Positions 19,194-29,709 are shown, counted from the stretch's first letter. The stretch is DNA of 64,000 nt from Enterobacterales bacterium CwR94 (GCA_002837195.1 KZ478059.1:372001-436000); one strand, 5' to 3'. Numbers and translations: made by a program. Notes: a model not told the origin generated them from the sequence alone.

Positions 19194-19829
19194 TCAAATT
19201 TCAACTTTCTCTTTAAACTCGCAAAGATCTTCAATAATGCACGCGCCACAGCGCGGCTTGCGGGCTACACAAGTATAACGTCCGTGGAGAATAAGCCAGT
19301 GGTGACAGTCGACTTTAAACTCACGCGGTACCACTTTAAGTAACTTCTCTTCGACTTGTTCAACGTTCTTACCGGGCGCCAGATTGGTCCGATTGCTGAC
19401 GCGGAAAATATGGGTGTCAACGGCGATGGTTGGCCAGCCAAAGGCGGTATTCAGCACCACATTGGCCGTTTTCCGTCCCACACCGGGCAAGGCTTCCAGC
19501 GCTTCACGATTTTCTGGTACTTCACCCTGATGCTTTTCCAGCAATATTCGACACGTTTTAATCACGTTTTCGGCTTTGCTGTTGAACAGGCCAATGGTCT
19601 TGATATAGGTTTTGACACCCTCGACACCCAATGCCAGCAGCGCGGCTGGCGTATTGGCGACGGGATAGAGCTTGGCCGTGGCTTTGTTCACGCTAACGTC
19701 TGTGGCTTGCGCAGACAGCAACACGGCAATCAACAACTCAAAGGGTGACGTGAAAGCCAACTCGGTGGTGGGATGGGGATTGTTGTCGCGCAAACGCGAT
19801 AATATCGCTATGCGCTTTTCCTTGTTCAT
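19194..19829 (-). CDS. nth: Endonuclease III
   Basis: Bifunctional DNA glycosylase/AP lyase for oxidised pyrimidines, 211 residues as in E. coli. Helix-hairpin-helix [13 protein letters not shown] contains the Schiff-base Lys120, and VDTHIFRV contains the catalytic Asp138. The C-terminal [4Fe-4S] loop C-x6-C-x2-C-x5-C is complete. It overlaps rsxE by four bases (ATGA), so it is translated with the rsx operon, as in E. coli. Confidence 0.98.
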   Translation of the reverse strand: MNKEKRIAILSRLRDNNPHPTTELAFTSPFELLIAVLLSAQATDVSVNKATAKLYPVANTPAALLALGVEGVKTYIKTIGLFNSKAENVIKTCRILLEKHQGEVPENREALEALPGVGRKTANVVLNTAFGWPTIAVDTHIFRVSNRTNLAPGKNVEQVEEKLLKVVPREFKVDCHHWLILHGRYTCVARKPRCGACIIEDLCEFKEKVEI

Positions 19830-20521
19830 ACCGTTCCTGTTTTTCCGTCAGGCAGGTGCTCCTGCGCCTTGCGCTTCTCTGCGCGCGTCTTTAGTTTTTG
19901 ATCCAGCACGTATTTTGCCGCCAGCAATAAACCAAGTCCAATAAACGCACCTGGGGGCAGCATCGCCAGCAGCATCGGCGCATCGAAATGCACCACTTCA
20001 ATACGCAGTGCTTTAGCCCACGAACCCAGCAGCTGATCGGCACCGTTAAACAGCGTTCCGTTACCGATAATTTCACGAATCGAACCCAGCACGAACATCA
20101 CGCTGGTGGCACCGAGGCCAATGGCCATTCCATCGAGCGCGGAGAGCGGAACGCTGCTGCGGGATGCTACCGCTTCAGCACGACCGACAACGATGCAATT
20201 GGTGACAATCAGGGGAATAAAGATACCCAGTGATTGATAGAGACCGTAGGCGTAGGCGTTGATCAGCATCTGCACGCAGCTCACCACAGACGCAATAATC
20301 ATGACGTAAATCGGGATGCGGATTTCAGACGGCACCCAACGGCGCGAGGCGGAAATCGCGCTGTTGGTGATGGTCAACACCAGCGTGGTAGCAAGGCCCA
20401 GTCCCAACGCATTGGTCGCAGTGGACGTAACGGCCAGCAGGGGACACAGGCCCAGTAGCTGTACCAGTGCCGAGTTATTTTTCCACAGGCCGCCAATTAG
20501 CAGCGTTTTCGCTTCACTCAT
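19826..20521 (-). CDS. rsxE: Electron transport complex subunit RsxE
   Basis: Integral membrane subunit of the Rsx (Rnf-like) complex, which reduces SoxR and in relatives couples ferredoxin:NAD oxidoreduction to ion movement. 231 residues, about six membrane helices, NqrD/RnfE family. The ATG at 20521 gives [21 protein letters not shown] as in E. coli. [14 protein letters not shown] is a conserved cytoplasmic loop. It overlaps rsxG by eight bases and nth by four. Confidence 0.96.
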   Translation of the reverse strand: MSEAKTLLIGGLWKNNSALVQLLGLCPLLAVTSTATNALGLGLATTLVLTITNSAISASRRWVPSEIRIPIYVMIIASVVSCVQMLINAYAYGLYQSLGIFIPLIVTNCIVVGRAEAVASRSSVPLSALDGMAIGLGATSVMFVLGSIREIIGNGTLFNGADQLLGSWAKALRIEVVHFDAPMLLAMLPPGAFIGLGLLLAAKYVLDQKLKTRAEKRKAQEHLPDGKTGTV

Positions 20522-21146
20522 TTGATTCTCCACACGCCGGTAGCGAAGTGAGTTTATTGGGTAAGGTTTCAACCAACAGCGTGGTGCGTTTAACAGCATT
20601 AACCACGGCGCGAGGCGTGATAGTGGCACCCGTAAACTGGTCAATATTGCCACCGTCTTTCTTCACTGCAAAGGACTTGTCATCTGCACCGGTTAGCTGG
20701 CGGTTGGATAAGCTAAAAATCCAGTCGGAAATACGCGGTTCGATTTTATCCCCCAAACCGGGGGTTTCATGATGTTCGGTCACGCGGGTTCCCAATACTT
20801 TACCTTGAAAATCCGCGCCGACCAGCAGTTGAATATTGCCGGAATAACCGTCAGGTGCCGTGCTTTCAATCACCACTGCCACTGGTTTATCTTGCTTGCG
20901 CGCGACCCACACCTGATGCGGTTGCGCATTGCCTAGCGCGGGATCGGTGAGCAGATAACACTCTTGCTGCAAATTGTTATCGTACAACTCGCTGGGAATC
21001 ACCTGATCAAACAACACTTGCTGTTGTAGCAGTGTTTGATGATGAATGGTCGGTTTCGTCACGGTATTCACCACTGCCGTCACGCCGGTGGTGATGGCGG
21101 CAAACACCGCCAGTCGCAATCCGTTTTTACGCATAACGTCCAGCAT
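20514..21146 (-). CDS. rsxG: Electron transport complex subunit RsxG
   Basis: Membrane-anchored periplasmic flavoprotein of the Rsx complex. 210 residues: one N-terminal transmembrane helix, then an FMN-binding domain. The covalent FMN attachment motif TGAT at residues 172-175 (Thr175) is at the E. coli position, and [13 protein letters not shown] is conserved. The ATG at 21146 is preferred over a GTG three bases upstream because its spacing to the aaggag site is better. Confidence 0.95.
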   Translation of the reverse strand: MLDVMRKNGLRLAVFAAITTGVTAVVNTVTKPTIHHQTLLQQQVLFDQVIPSELYDNNLQQECYLLTDPALGNAQPHQVWVARKQDKPVAVVIESTAPDGYSGNIQLLVGADFQGKVLGTRVTEHHETPGLGDKIEPRISDWIFSLSNRQLTGADDKSFAVKKDGGNIDQFTGATITPRAVVNAVKRTTLLVETLPNKLTSLPACGESNE

Positions 21147-21148
21147 CA

Positions 21149-22207
21149 CTACTCCTTACGGTGGCCGTACACGCGCGGTTGCGTGTAATAATCAATCAAC
21201 GGGACGCAAATATTGGCCAGTAACACGGCAAAGGCAATACCATCGGGATAGCCACCAAAACTGCGGATTAACCACACCAGAAGACCGATCAAAACGCCAT
21301 ACAGAATACGACCTTTGTTGGTGGTGGATGCCGTCACCGGATCGGTGGCAATAAAAAAGGCACCCAGCATGGTCGCGCCAGAAAAGAGATGGATCATGGG
21401 CGACGCTAAACTGTCCGGGGAGGCAAGCCAGCCCAGAGTCGCGCAGACGGCGAGGGAGGCGATCATCGCCGCAGGAATATGCCAACGAATAGCGCGATAC
21501 CACAGTAAAAAAACGCCCCCAGCCAGATAGCAGACGTTCACCCACTGCCAACCCAACCCCGCCAGCACGCCGGTATACATTGGGCCTGCCAGCAACGCCT
21601 CAGCAGTGTGACCGGCGCGCAGGCCCGTTTTAAAGCCGTCTAACGGCGTGGCCTGTGTAATGCCATCGACGCCTTGCTGTAACTGCTGCAGGGTTAATCC
21701 CCCCGCCGTGTGTTGGGTAAACACCATGCTCAGTGAATCAAGGAGCCCAGGCTGCACCGCCTGTAAGGCATCGGGCGGCATCCAACTGGTCATCTGGACG
21801 GGAAAAGAAATCAGCAAAACAACATAGCCGACCATCGCGGGGTTGAAGGGGTTTTGCCCCAAACCACCGTATAACTGCTTGGCAATAATGATGGCAAATG
21901 CGGTACCGATGGCGATTAACCACCACGGCCCCAGAGGCGGCAAACTGACACCCAACAGCAGGGCCGTTAGCAGCGCAGAGTTGTCTGCCAGATTGGCCTT
22001 GATGGGCATATTGCGCAGCATCAAGATAATGGCTTCCAGTGCCAATGCCACGGCACTGGCGATAGCCACTTGAATCAACACACCCCAGCCGAAGAAATAC
22101 CACTGCGCGAAGATGCCGGGGACGGCCGCTAACACCACCACCAGCATAATATTGCTGGTGCTGCGGTGATTGTGGGTATAAGGAGAACTTGCGATACGAA
22201 AAGCCAT
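21149..22207 (-). CDS. rsxD: Electron transport complex subunit RsxD
   Basis: Membrane subunit of the NqrB/RnfD family carrying covalent FMN. 352 residues, about nine or ten membrane helices. The FMN-linked Thr187 sits in [33 protein letters not shown] and [20 protein letters not shown] are family motifs. Stop and start codons adjoin rsxG and rsxC, indicating coupled translation. Confidence 0.96.
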   Translation of the reverse strand: MAFRIASSPYTHNHRSTSNIMLVVVLAAVPGIFAQWYFFGWGVLIQVAIASAVALALEAIILMLRNMPIKANLADNSALLTALLLGVSLPPLGPWWLIAIGTAFAIIIAKQLYGGLGQNPFNPAMVGYVVLLISFPVQMTSWMPPDALQAVQPGLLDSLSMVFTQHTAGGLTLQQLQQGVDGITQATPLDGFKTGLRAGHTAEALLAGPMYTGVLAGLGWQWVNVCYLAGGVFLLWYRAIRWHIPAAMIASLAVCATLGWLASPDSLASPMIHLFSGATMLGAFFIATDPVTASTTNKGRILYGVLIGLLVWLIRSFGGYPDGIAFAVLLANICVPLIDYYTQPRVYGHRKE

Positions 22208-24604
22208 TTATTCCTCTTGTGCCTCAGTTTGCTGTGCCTTGCGGGCTTTGGCCCGAGCAATCGCCGCAGCAATAGCGGCCTTACGGGGATCGAGCTCCTC
22301 TGCTGTGGCAGTTGCATCAGAGGGGGCGTCAGGTTCAGGGTTATTTTCTGATTGCAGTGCCGCTTTTTTGGCTTTCGCACGGGCAATCGCTGCTTCCACC
22401 GCCGCTTTACGCGGATCAACCGGCTCGGCATCAGGGGTTGCCGCTGCGGAGTCCGCCTGCTGTTCAGCTTTTTTGGCTTTCGCACGGGCAATCGCCGCTT
22501 CGACGGCCGCTTTACGCGGATCAACCGGCTCGGCATCAGGGGTTGCCGCTGCGGCGCCCGGTTGCTGCTCAGCTTTTTTGGCTTTCGCACGGGCAATCGC
22601 CGCTTCGACGGCCGCTTTACGCGGATCAACCGGCTCGGCATCAGGGGTTGCCGCTGCGGCGCCCGGTTGCTGCTCAGCTTTTTTGGCTTTCGCGCGGGCA
22701 ATCGCCGCTTCGACTGCCGCTTTACGCGGGTCAACCGGTTCAGCATCGGGTGTTACGGCGGCGGTGTCCGGCTGCTGCTCAGCCTTTTTGGCTTTCGCGC
22801 GGGCAATGGCCGCTTCGACTGCTGCTTTACGCGGATCAACCGGTTCAGCATCAGGAGTTGCCGCTGCGGCGTCCGGTTTCTGCTCAGCTTTTTTGGCTTT
22901 CGCGCGGGCAATCGCGGCTTCCACCGCCGCTTTGCGTGGATCATCAATCTGACGCGTGACAGGCTGCGTTTCTGCTTGTTGTTCAGCCTGGCGCGCTCGC
23001 GCTTCAGCTTTACGGGCGGCGCGCTGCGCAATAATCGCGGCGTTATCGGGCTCAGCGCCAGCCTGCACGACAATCTCTTCGCCTGCAGCGGCCTGTTTGG
23101 CTTTCACGCGCGCCAGGGCGGCTTGAATCGCATCGCTGTTTTGCGCGCTTACCGCGCGTTTTGCCTGCTGATGTTTGGCTTCTCGCGCGAGTTTTTCTTT
23201 TTCCAGGCGCTGCTGGCGCGCCTCGAAACGCGCTTTCGCTTCCGCCGTTCGCGCCGCTTCAATATCAATAGCGCGGATCTCGGCTTTTTCCTGCCGGTAG
23301 TACTGCACTAAAGGGATATTGCTGGGGCAGACCCAGGCGCAGGCACCGCATTCGATACAGTCATCGATGTGATAAGCGCGGGCCTTGTCGTGGTCGCCCC
23401 CCTGGCTGAACCAGTAGAGTTGCTGCGGCAGCAAACCCGCCGGGCAGGCATCGGCACAAGCACTGCAACGGATACAGCCTTTCTCTTCTTCTTCCTGCCC
23501 CATTTCGCTAAGGGAAGGGGCCAGCAAGCAGTTGGTGATTTTAACCATCGGGACATCAAGATTGGGCAGGGTAAAGCCCATCAAAGGGCCACCCATAATC
23601 ACCATCTGTTTAGGGCTGGGCGAAAAGCCTGCGTGACTGAGCAGATGGCTAACGGGCGTGCCCAAACGTCCCCAGACATTTCCCGGCTGTGAGACCGCAT
23701 CGCCCGTCAGGGTGACCACGCGTTCAGTGAGGGGTTCGCCATCCATCACCGCACGTTTAACGGCATAGGCGGTGCCGACGTTTTGCATTAACACGCCAAT
23801 ATCCGCTGAGCGCCCGCCGTGAGGGACTTCTTTCCCGGTGAGAATTTTAGTCAGTTGCTTCGCGCCACCAGAAGGGTATTTGGTGGGGATCACTCGCAGC
23901 GTGATATCCCTGGCATCCCCCAGCGCCTGGCGTAGTGCGGCAATGGCTTCCGGTTTATTGTCTTCAATACCGAGCAGAATGGTTTCCGATTGCAAAATCC
24001 AGCCTAAAATGCGGCTCCCTTCCAATACCTCGGCAGCGCAGTCCTGCATCAGGCGATCATCGGCGGTAATATAGGGCTCGCATTCGGCAGCATTGATAAT
24101 CAGCGTTTTAACGCCCCGCAATCCACCACGCAGTTTAGTGGCGGTCGGAAAACCAGCGCCACCCAGTCCGGCAATACCGGCATCAAACACTTTACGTACC
24201 AGTTCACTGCGTTCAACGCTGCGATAGTCAGCCAGCGTTTCACGTTCGCACCAGCGATCCTCACCGTCTGGGGTAATAAACACCGCCATTTCAGCGAGAC
24301 CAGACGGATGCGCGGTCATGTGAGGCGCAATCGCATAGACGGTGCCGGAGGTCGGCGCATGGACAGGCAGCATGCGCCCTGAACCAAAGGTCAGCGGCTC
24401 GCCGCGCAATACGTGATCGCCAACGCTGACGCGGATTTCGCCCTCGTGGCCAATATGTTGTTTAAGCGGAATAATAAAACGGGGTGGCAGCGGCAAGGCG
24501 CGTAAGGGCGACCCATTGGACTGGGTTTTATTTTCGGGCGGATGAATGCCGCCTGCAAAATCCCATAACGGTGATTTTTTGAATAAATTTAACAGATTAC
24601 GCAT
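22208..24604 (-). CDS. rsxC: Electron transport complex subunit RsxC
   Basis: Peripheral NADH-interacting subunit. 798 residues, longer than the about 740 of E. coli because of its tail. Order: N-terminal barrel-sandwich region (GGIHPPE, about 20-130), NADH/FMN-binding domain like complex I NuoF with [20 protein letters not shown]-type region, then two [4Fe-4S] motifs [12 protein letters not shown] and [12 protein letters not shown] (about 375-430), then an Ala/Lys-rich helical tail with seven copies of [19 protein letters not shown] or variants. The tail repeats are present in E. coli too but differ in spacer sequence and number. Confidence 0.96.
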   Translation of the reverse strand: MRNLLNLFKKSPLWDFAGGIHPPENKTQSNGSPLRALPLPPRFIIPLKQHIGHEGEIRVSVGDHVLRGEPLTFGSGRMLPVHAPTSGTVYAIAPHMTAHPSGLAEMAVFITPDGEDRWCERETLADYRSVERSELVRKVFDAGIAGLGGAGFPTATKLRGGLRGVKTLIINAAECEPYITADDRLMQDCAAEVLEGSRILGWILQSETILLGIEDNKPEAIAALRQALGDARDITLRVIPTKYPSGGAKQLTKILTGKEVPHGGRSADIGVLMQNVGTAYAVKRAVMDGEPLTERVVTLTGDAVSQPGNVWGRLGTPVSHLLSHAGFSPSPKQMVIMGGPLMGFTLPNLDVPMVKITNCLLAPSLSEMGQEEEEKGCIRCSACADACPAGLLPQQLYWFSQGGDHDKARAYHIDDCIECGACAWVCPSNIPLVQYYRQEKAEIRAIDIEAARTAEAKARFEARQQRLEKEKLAREAKHQQAKRAVSAQNSDAIQAALARVKAKQAAAGEEIVVQAGAEPDNAAIIAQRAARKAEARARQAEQQAETQPVTRQIDDPRKAAVEAAIARAKAKKAEQKPDAAAATPDAEPVDPRKAAVEAAIARAKAKKAEQQPDTAAVTPDAEPVDPRKAAVEAAIARAKAKKAEQQPGAAAATPDAEPVDPRKAAVEAAIARAKAKKAEQQPGAAAATPDAEPVDPRKAAVEAAIARAKAKKAEQQADSAAATPDAEPVDPRKAAVEAAIARAKAKKAALQSENNPEPDAPSDATATAEELDPRKAAIAAAIARAKARKAQQTEAQEE
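22362..22943. repeat. 105-base tandem repeats in the 3' part of rsxC
   Basis: A 105-base unit recurs with exact spacing at 22362, 22467, 22572, 22677, 22782 and 22887. By eye the units at 22467-22571 and 22572-22676 are identical at every base; the others differ at scattered sites. The unit encodes 35 residues: a 19-residue amphipathic Ala/Lys helix and a Pro/Glu-containing spacer. A divergent seventh helix copy follows near the rsxC stop. Confidence 0.93.
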
Positions 24605-25175
24605 GGTTTTCCGCGGTGATCACCCGAACCGGGATGGTGTTTAAATCCCACTTCCAGCTTGCCGTTGTCGTGGCAACTGGACGCATCTCGATACAATCGG
24701 TTGGGCAGGGCGCAACACAGAGGTCGCAACCGGTACAGACGTCGCTTAAAACGGTGTGCATCGCGCGCGTGGCGCCAACGATGGCATCAACCGGACAAGC
24801 CTGAATACATTTGGTACAACCAATACAATTGCTTTCATCAATCCAGGCAACGGTACGCACGGGTGCCTGCGCGGTTTCATCGCCATCAATGGGTTGTGGC
24901 TCAACGTTAAGCATGGTGGCCAGTTTCAGCATTACCTGCTCGCCACCGGGCGCGCATTTGTTGATCGCATCGCCGTTCAGCCCCACGGCTTCAGCATAGG
25001 GCCGACAGCCGGGATAGCCGCACTGACCGCACTGACTCTGAGGCAGGATCGCGTCGATTTGTTCGACAATCGGATCGTCTTCAACTTTAAAACGGCGGGA
25101 GGCGTAGCCCAGCAGTGCGCCGAACATCAGGCTGATAGCGCTTAATACCGCTATCGCAATCCAAATCGCACTCAT
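24597..25175 (-). CDS. rsxB: Electron transport complex subunit RsxB
   Basis: Membrane-anchored polyferredoxin. 192 residues: N-terminal transmembrane helix, then a four-Cys [4Fe-4S] module ([15 protein letters not shown]...), then two ferredoxin-type motifs [12 protein letters not shown] and [12 protein letters not shown]. These carry electrons between RsxC and the membrane subunits. It overlaps rsxC by eight bases and rsxA by one. Confidence 0.97.
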   Translation of the reverse strand: MSAIWIAIAVLSAISLMFGALLGYASRRFKVEDDPIVEQIDAILPQSQCGQCGYPGCRPYAEAVGLNGDAINKCAPGGEQVMLKLATMLNVEPQPIDGDETAQAPVRTVAWIDESNCIGCTKCIQACPVDAIVGATRAMHTVLSDVCTGCDLCVAPCPTDCIEMRPVATTTASWKWDLNTIPVRVITAENHA

Positions 25176-25756
25176 CAGAATTTCACCAATCCGGTAAAGC
25201 CCATAAACGCCAGTGCCATCAGGCCTGCGGTGATCAGTGCAATCGAGTTGCCTTTAAAAGGGGCGGGCACGTTGGCCAATACCAGGCGTTCACGCATACC
25301 GGCAAATAACACCATCACCAGTGAAAAGCCGACAGAGGCGGCAAAACCGAACCAGGCGGCTTGCATAAAGGTGTGGTTTAAATTGACGCTCAGCAGCGGT
25401 ACGCCAAGAACGGCACAGTTGGTGGTGATCAGTGGCAGGAAAATGCCTAGCAGGCGATACAATTCCGGGCTGGTTTTGCGTACCACCATTTCGGTGAATT
25501 GCACCACCACGGCGATCACTAAAATGTACGCCAGCGTGCGCAGATACACCATATCCAGCGGCAGCAGGATCAGATGGTTGACCAACCAGGCGCAAATCGC
25601 GGCCAGGGTGATAACAAAAGTGGTGGCGAGTCCCATGCCAATTGCCGTTTCCAGTTTTTTGGAAACGCCCATAAAGGGACAGAGGCCGAGAAACTTCACT
25701 AACACGAAGTTATTCACCAGCACTGTGCCAACAAAAAGAAGCAGGTATTCGGTCAT
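25175..25756 (-). CDS. rsxA: Electron transport complex subunit RsxA
   Basis: Integral membrane subunit, NqrE/RnfA family, 193 residues with about six helices; homologous to Rsx[17 protein letters not shown] and [12 protein letters not shown] hold the conserved Cys residues that coordinate the membrane iron-sulfur centre in related Rnf/Nqr complexes. First gene of the rsxABCDGE-nth operon; the promoter should lie in the 125 bases before it. Confidence 0.97.
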   Translation of the reverse strand: MTEYLLLFVGTVLVNNFVLVKFLGLCPFMGVSKKLETAIGMGLATTFVITLAAICAWLVNHLILLPLDMVYLRTLAYILVIAVVVQFTEMVVRKTSPELYRLLGIFLPLITTNCAVLGVPLLSVNLNHTFMQAAWFGFAASVGFSLVMVLFAGMRERLVLANVPAPFKGNSIALITAGLMALAFMGFTGLVKF

Positions 25757-25881
25757 TTTTTCGCCTGAATTTCAAAAAAGCCGCTCATTATCAGCTATTG
25801 AAAGCCAGACCACAACCACTGTGGGGGGCGGTTTCAGACGAAACCGCACTCAGGATTAAATTACTGCGTTGCTTTTGAACA

Positions 25882-26334
25882 TCAGCGCGCCACAAAAGTG
25901 TTTTTGACGCGTTGTGAACGCTTGAAATAAGGGACAATAAGGGCCGCGGCGGCGAGGGTCATCAGCAAGTTTTGCACAGCGATACCGTCAGTAACGGGAT
26001 TGAACATAAAGCTGCGCAGAGAAAAGAGAATGCTCACCAATAACCACAGAATATAGAAGCGTGGCAGACGCTGCGAACGCAGGCAAAACAGCCAGGTCAC
26101 CCAGCAGGTGAAACACCACATGGCGATTGCCAGCACCAGTGACAGCAGAAAGCCCCAGGCGAAAGATTCGGTCAACGAGAAAATGGCGTCTCGCAGCGCA
26201 GGGTGAAGCAGGGCGGCAACGTAGTTCGCCACCGCCAGCGTGCTGGCAAGAAACGACAGAATTAACCAGGCAAGAGGCAGCAGCAGCCAGCCACCGAGAC
26301 GGGGTGTAGAACCAGCAACAGGGGAAACAGACAT
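25882..26334 (-). CDS. ydgK: DUF2569 inner membrane protein YdgK
   Basis: 150-residue protein with four predicted membrane helices and the DUF2569 signature GGWLLLPLAW near the N-terminus. Function unknown. The ATG at 26334 is chosen; a GTG at 26346 would add four residues. Located between rsxA and cnu on the same strand, as in E. coli. Confidence 0.88.
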   Translation of the reverse strand: MSVSPVAGSTPRLGGWLLLPLAWLILSFLASTLAVANYVAALLHPALRDAIFSLTESFAWGFLLSLVLAIAMWCFTCWVTWLFCLRSQRLPRFYILWLLVSILFSLRSFMFNPVTDGIAVQNLLMTLAAAALIVPYFKRSQRVKNTFVAR

Positions 26335-26436
26335 AAACTCTCTCACAGCAGAAAGGGCGTTTAATCATTGTCCAAACAGGTCACGCCCAATATGGACAAA
26401 AGTATAGGTACTGCCAGTCGTCAGTGAAAGACGCGA

Positions 26437-26652
26437 TCAGAGCACATAGTGCCAGACCGTTTTGGGAACGCAGCCAATATCATACAGACGTCCACCCGAA
26501 GCCAGTTCAGCACGGCGATGGTCGGCAGCCCGATACATATTGATGATTTCAAGCGTATCGTTAAGAGAATAGTTAAGATGATCAAAGAGTTTTTCCAGAC
26601 TCTCACTGCTATTCACTTTGCGGAATTTTAATAAATAATCCTGGGCAGTCAT
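26437..26652 (-). CDS. cnu: Cnu (YdgT), Hha-family nucleoid co-regulator
   Basis: Small partner of H-NS and StpA that strengthens silencing of horizontally acquired genes; E. coli Cnu also binds an oriC-adjacent site. 71 residues from the ATG at 26652, the same length as E. coli Cnu, beginning [20 protein letters not shown] and containing [20 protein letters not shown]. Longer upstream frames are not conserved. In E. coli the next genes are blr and ydgJ; here a 13-kb sugar block intervenes. Confidence 0.96.
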   Translation of the reverse strand: MTAQDYLLKFRKVNSSESLEKLFDHLNYSLNDTLEIINMYRAADHRRAELASGGRLYDIGCVPKTVWHYVL

Positions 26653-26897
26653 GATTTCCATTGCAATAAAAAGAAGAAAGGTTAAACGCGGAAATGAGTC
26701 TAACTGAAAACAGTGCAATTTCAGAATAGAGTTTAATTAATTTGCTTAAAACTGTCAGATTTAGGGGTTTCTCTTTATCTTATTTAGGTCTTTTCTGATG
26801 CTTCGCTGCGTTATAACGATGTGCGGGCTCTCACAAAATGAAACATTCCCCTCGTAGCCTGTCCGATCCGTCGTTATGACAGAAGTTCACGCAGTGT

Positions 26898-26911
26898 TGT
26901 AATCGCTTCCA
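26898..26911. promoter_or_regulatory. LacI-family-type operator upstream of ytfQ (distal)
   Basis: tgtaatcgcttcca matches the GNAANCGNTTNC core used by LacI/GalR repressors at all fixed positions. It resembles the perfect palindrome in front of ydgJ (tgtaatcgattaca), differing at two bases. Confidence 0.45.
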
Positions 26912-27058
26912 AAGAAAACGCACATAACCAATTATGTTTATTACCTTTATTGAAACCACTGTTTCCGACATCCAGCTATTTTGTCCCTGGCGTGTGGAGA
27001 AATAAGCCCGCGGCGATTTTCGTAACTCCTTATGATTTTTAGGATTTTGTGAAGTATG

Positions 27059-27074
27059 TCGAAAACGTTTCCGC
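27059..27074. promoter_or_regulatory. LacI-family-type operator upstream of ytfQ (proximal)
   Basis: tcgaaaacgtttccgc is an imperfect palindrome around a central CG, the shape of GalR/LacI-family operators. It lies 67 bases before the ytfQ start, in likely promoter position. Confidence 0.5.
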
Positions 27075-27140
27075 CAAGTTGCGCCAGGCTGTAAGGGCTT
27101 TTGTACCTGAACAACAAACTCCCATCAGAGGAACGACATC

Positions 27141-28097
27141 ATGTGGAAGCGTTTACTTTTAGCCTCGCTGATCGGCGCGGCTGTCTCCGGCAGTGCGCTG
27201 GCGGCAGATATGACCGTAGGTTTTTCGCAAGTAGGGTCTGAATCAGGTTGGCGTGCGGCGGAAACCACCGTCGCCAAAGAGGAAGCCAAAAAGCGGGGGA
27301 TTAACCTGAAAATCGCCGATGGACAGCAGAAACAAGAGAACCAAATCAAAGCGGTGCGCTCGTTTATTGCGCAAGGCGTTGATGCGATTTTTATCGCGCC
27401 GGTGGTGCAAACGGGATGGGAGCCCGTGCTGGAAGAGGCGAAGGATGCCAAAATCCCCGTATTCCTGCTGGACCGTGCCATCACGGTAAAAGACAAGTCG
27501 CTGTATGAAGCGGTTGTCACCGCCGACAACGTGCTCGAAGGCAAGCTCATTGGTGACTGGCTGGTGAAAGAAGTCGGTGATAAGCAATGTAACGTTGTTG
27601 AATTGCAAGGCACCGTAGGGGCCAGTGTGGCAATTGACCGTAAGAAAGGGTTCGCTGACGCCATTGCCGGACATCAAAACATTAAAGTCATTCGTTCTCA
27701 GTCAGGAGACTTTACCCGCTCGAAAGGTAAAGAGGTCATGGAGAGTTTTATTAAAGCCGAAAACAACGGCAAAAATATCTGCATGGTTTACGCCCACAAT
27801 GACGACATGGCTATTGGTGCCATTCAGGCAATTAAAGAGGCCGGTTTAAAACCCGGGAAAGATATTCTGACCGGTTCAATCGATGGTGTACCGGATATTT
27901 ATAAAGCCATGATCAATGGCGAAGCCAATGCCAACGTGGAATTAACACCCAATATGGCTGGGCCAGCCTTTGATGCCCTTGAAAAGCTGAAAAAAGACGG
28001 CACCCACCCAGAAAAAATCATTCAGACCAAATCCAGCCTCTGGTTACCTGCTGACGCCCAGGCGCAGTTGGATACCAAGAAAGACATGGGCTACTAA
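27141..28097 (+). CDS. ytfQ: Galactofuranose-type ABC transporter, substrate-binding protein YtfQ
   Basis: Periplasmic sugar-binding protein, 318 residues as in E. coli YtfQ. Signal peptide MWKRLLLASLIGAAVSGSALA is followed by the type I periplasmic binding fold: MTVGFSQVGSESGWR, FIAPVVQTGWEP, VYAHNDDMAIGAIQA and TGSIDGVPDIYKA. E. coli YtfQ prefers furanose forms of galactose. Good ribosome binding site (gaggaac). First gene of a four-gene importer operon. Confidence 0.94.
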   Translation: MWKRLLLASLIGAAVSGSALAADMTVGFSQVGSESGWRAAETTVAKEEAKKRGINLKIADGQQKQENQIKAVRSFIAQGVDAIFIAPVVQTGWEPVLEEAKDAKIPVFLLDRAITVKDKSLYEAVVTADNVLEGKLIGDWLVKEVGDKQCNVVELQGTVGASVAIDRKKGFADAIAGHQNIKVIRSQSGDFTRSKGKEVMESFIKAENNGKNICMVYAHNDDMAIGAIQAIKEAGLKPGKDILTGSIDGVPDIYKAMINGEANANVELTPNMAGPAFDALEKLKKDGTHPEKIIQTKSSLWLPADAQAQLDTKKDMGY

Positions 28098-28125
28098 CTG
28101 CCCGCGCTTTATCGGGGGCAAACAC

Positions 28126-28156
28126 GGCAGGACGGACGTCAGTTCGTCCTGCTTTT
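28126..28156 (+). terminator. Hairpin with T run between ytfQ and ytfR
   Basis: Eight-base perfect stem gcaggacg/cgtcctgc with ten-base loop, followed by tttt. It lies between the binding-protein gene and the ATPase gene and probably acts as a partial terminator, lowering expression of the downstream genes relative to ytfQ. Confidence 0.65.
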
Positions 28157-28182
28157 CCATGATTTGGTAAGGGTGTATCCCA

Positions 28183-29709
28183 ATGACTACGCAGACCGCT
28201 ACACCGCAGCCGCTGTTACGTATTCAGGGCGTCAGTAAATATTTTCCCGGCGTTAAAGCGCTGGATAACGTGTCTTTTGACATCCAACCCGGCGAAATCA
28301 TGGCGCTGCTCGGCGAAAACGGTGCCGGTAAATCAACCTTAATTAAAGTATTAACCGGCGTTTATCAGCGTGACGCGGGCACCGTGACGCTGGAAGGGCA
28401 AGCCATACATCCGCGTAACACCGGCCAGGCCCAGGAGATGGGCATTGGTACGGTGTATCAGGAGGTCAACCTGCTGCCGAATATGTCGGTTGCCGATAAT
28501 GTCTATATTGGCCGTGAGCCCCGGCGTTTTGGCTTGCTGGACCGCCGCACGATGAATAAAAACGCAGAAGCCTTGTTGGCCGCCTATGGTTTCTCCCTCG
28601 ATGTCACTCGGCCACTGGGCCAGTATTCGGTGGCGATGCAGCAAATTATCGCGATTTGCCGCGCAGTCGACCTCTCGGCCAAAGTGTTAATTCTTGATGA
28701 GCCCACTGCCAGCCTGGATGCCAGCGAAGTCGAAATGCTGTTTACGCTGATGAACCAGTTGAAGGCGCGGGGTATGAGCCTGATTTTCGTGACGCATTTT
28801 CTCGACCAGGTCTACCGCATCACCGATCGCATTACCGTGCTGCGTAACGGTACCTATATTGCCACCCGTGACACCGCCTCGTTACCGCGAATTGAGCTCA
28901 TCAAACTCATGCTCGGCCGTGAGTTGATGGAAACGGCGCTGCAGCGCGCAGGCAGTACGCTAAAAAGTGACAACCCGGTGGTGTCCTTTAAAGGCTATGG
29001 CAAAAAAGGTACCCTGGCACCCTTTGATTTAGAGGTCCGTCCGGGAGAAGCCGTGGGGCTGGCGGGTCTGCTGGGGTCTGGGCGAACAGAAACGGCGGAA
29101 CTGCTGTTTGGTATTCGCCGGACTGACAAAGGCACAGCGAAAATCAAAGGTAAACCGCAAACCATCCGCACCCCCGCGCAGGCATCCCGACTGGGGATGG
29201 GATTTTGTCCCGAAGACCGCAAAACCGATGGCATCATCGGTGCGGCTTCGGTGCGTGAAAACATAATCCTGGCGCTGCAAGCACAGCGCGGCTGGCTACG
29301 CCCGCTTAAGCGCCGTGAGCAGGCGGATATTGCAGAGCGTTTTATTCGACAATTGGGCATCCGCACCCCGGATGCCGAACAACCGGTTGAACTGCTCTCC
29401 GGTGGCAATCAGCAAAAAGTATTACTGTCGCGCTGGCTGGTCACGAAACCGCAATTTCTGATCCTTGATGAACCCACCCGGGGAATTGATGTGGGGGCGC
29501 ACGCAGAGATCATTCGCCTGATTGAGCAACTCTGTGCCGACGGCCTGGCGTTACTGGTTATCTCCTCTGAACTGGAAGAGTTAGTGGGGTACGCCGACCG
29601 CGTCATTATTTTGCGCGACCGTCAGCAGGTCGCGGAAATTCCACTGGAGAAGCTGTCTGTCCACGCGATTGTGGAAGCCATCGCGGAAGGAGGGGAAGCC
29701 CATGCTTGA
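28183..29709 (+). CDS. ytfR: Sugar ABC transporter ATP-binding protein YtfR
   Basis: 508-residue double ATPase of the CUT2 (ribose/galactofuranose) family. First nucleotide-binding domain: Walker [10 protein letters not shown], signature region YSVAMQQII, Walker B VLILDEPTAS. Second: degenerate Walker A GLLGSGRTE, signature LSGGNQQKV, Walker [13 protein letters not shown]. The asymmetric domains are normal for the family. Its last eight bases overlap ytfT. Confidence 0.94.
   Translation: MTTQTATPQPLLRIQGVSKYFPGVKALDNVSFDIQPGEIMALLGENGAGKSTLIKVLTGVYQRDAGTVTLEGQAIHPRNTGQAQEMGIGTVYQEVNLLPNMSVADNVYIGREPRRFGLLDRRTMNKNAEALLAAYGFSLDVTRPLGQYSVAMQQIIAICRAVDLSAKVLILDEPTASLDASEVEMLFTLMNQLKARGMSLIFVTHFLDQVYRITDRITVLRNGTYIATRDTASLPRIELIKLMLGRELMETALQRAGSTLKSDNPVVSFKGYGKKGTLAPFDLEVRPGEAVGLAGLLGSGRTETAELLFGIRRTDKGTAKIKGKPQTIRTPAQASRLGMGFCPEDRKTDGIIGAASVRENIILALQAQRGWLRPLKRREQADIAERFIRQLGIRTPDAEQPVELLSGGNQQKVLLSRWLVTKPQFLILDEPTRGIDVGAHAEIIRLIEQLCADGLALLVISSELEELVGYADRVIILRDRQQVAEIPLEKLSVHAIVEAIAEGGEAHA

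Larger units (their letters stand above)
26653..27140. other. cnu/ytfQ intergenic region
   Basis: 488 bases, AT-rich, the left boundary of the accessory sugar block. It holds two LacI-type operator-like sequences (listed separately) and must contain the ytfQ promoter. No blr-like small membrane gene, tRNA or direct repeat marking an integration site was seen. Confidence 0.5.

Noticed and set aside
22239-23311. Three long rightward open frames (215, 237 and 319 codons) opposite rsxC
   Set aside because: They are mirror frames of the Ala/Lys-rich rsxC tail repeats; the proteins are themselves low-complexity repeats and lack ribosome binding sites.
26653-27140. Search for blr, the small membrane gene found between cnu and ydgJ in E. 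coli
   Set aside because: No short frame with a single hydrophobic helix and ribosome binding site was found here or in 39799-39928.
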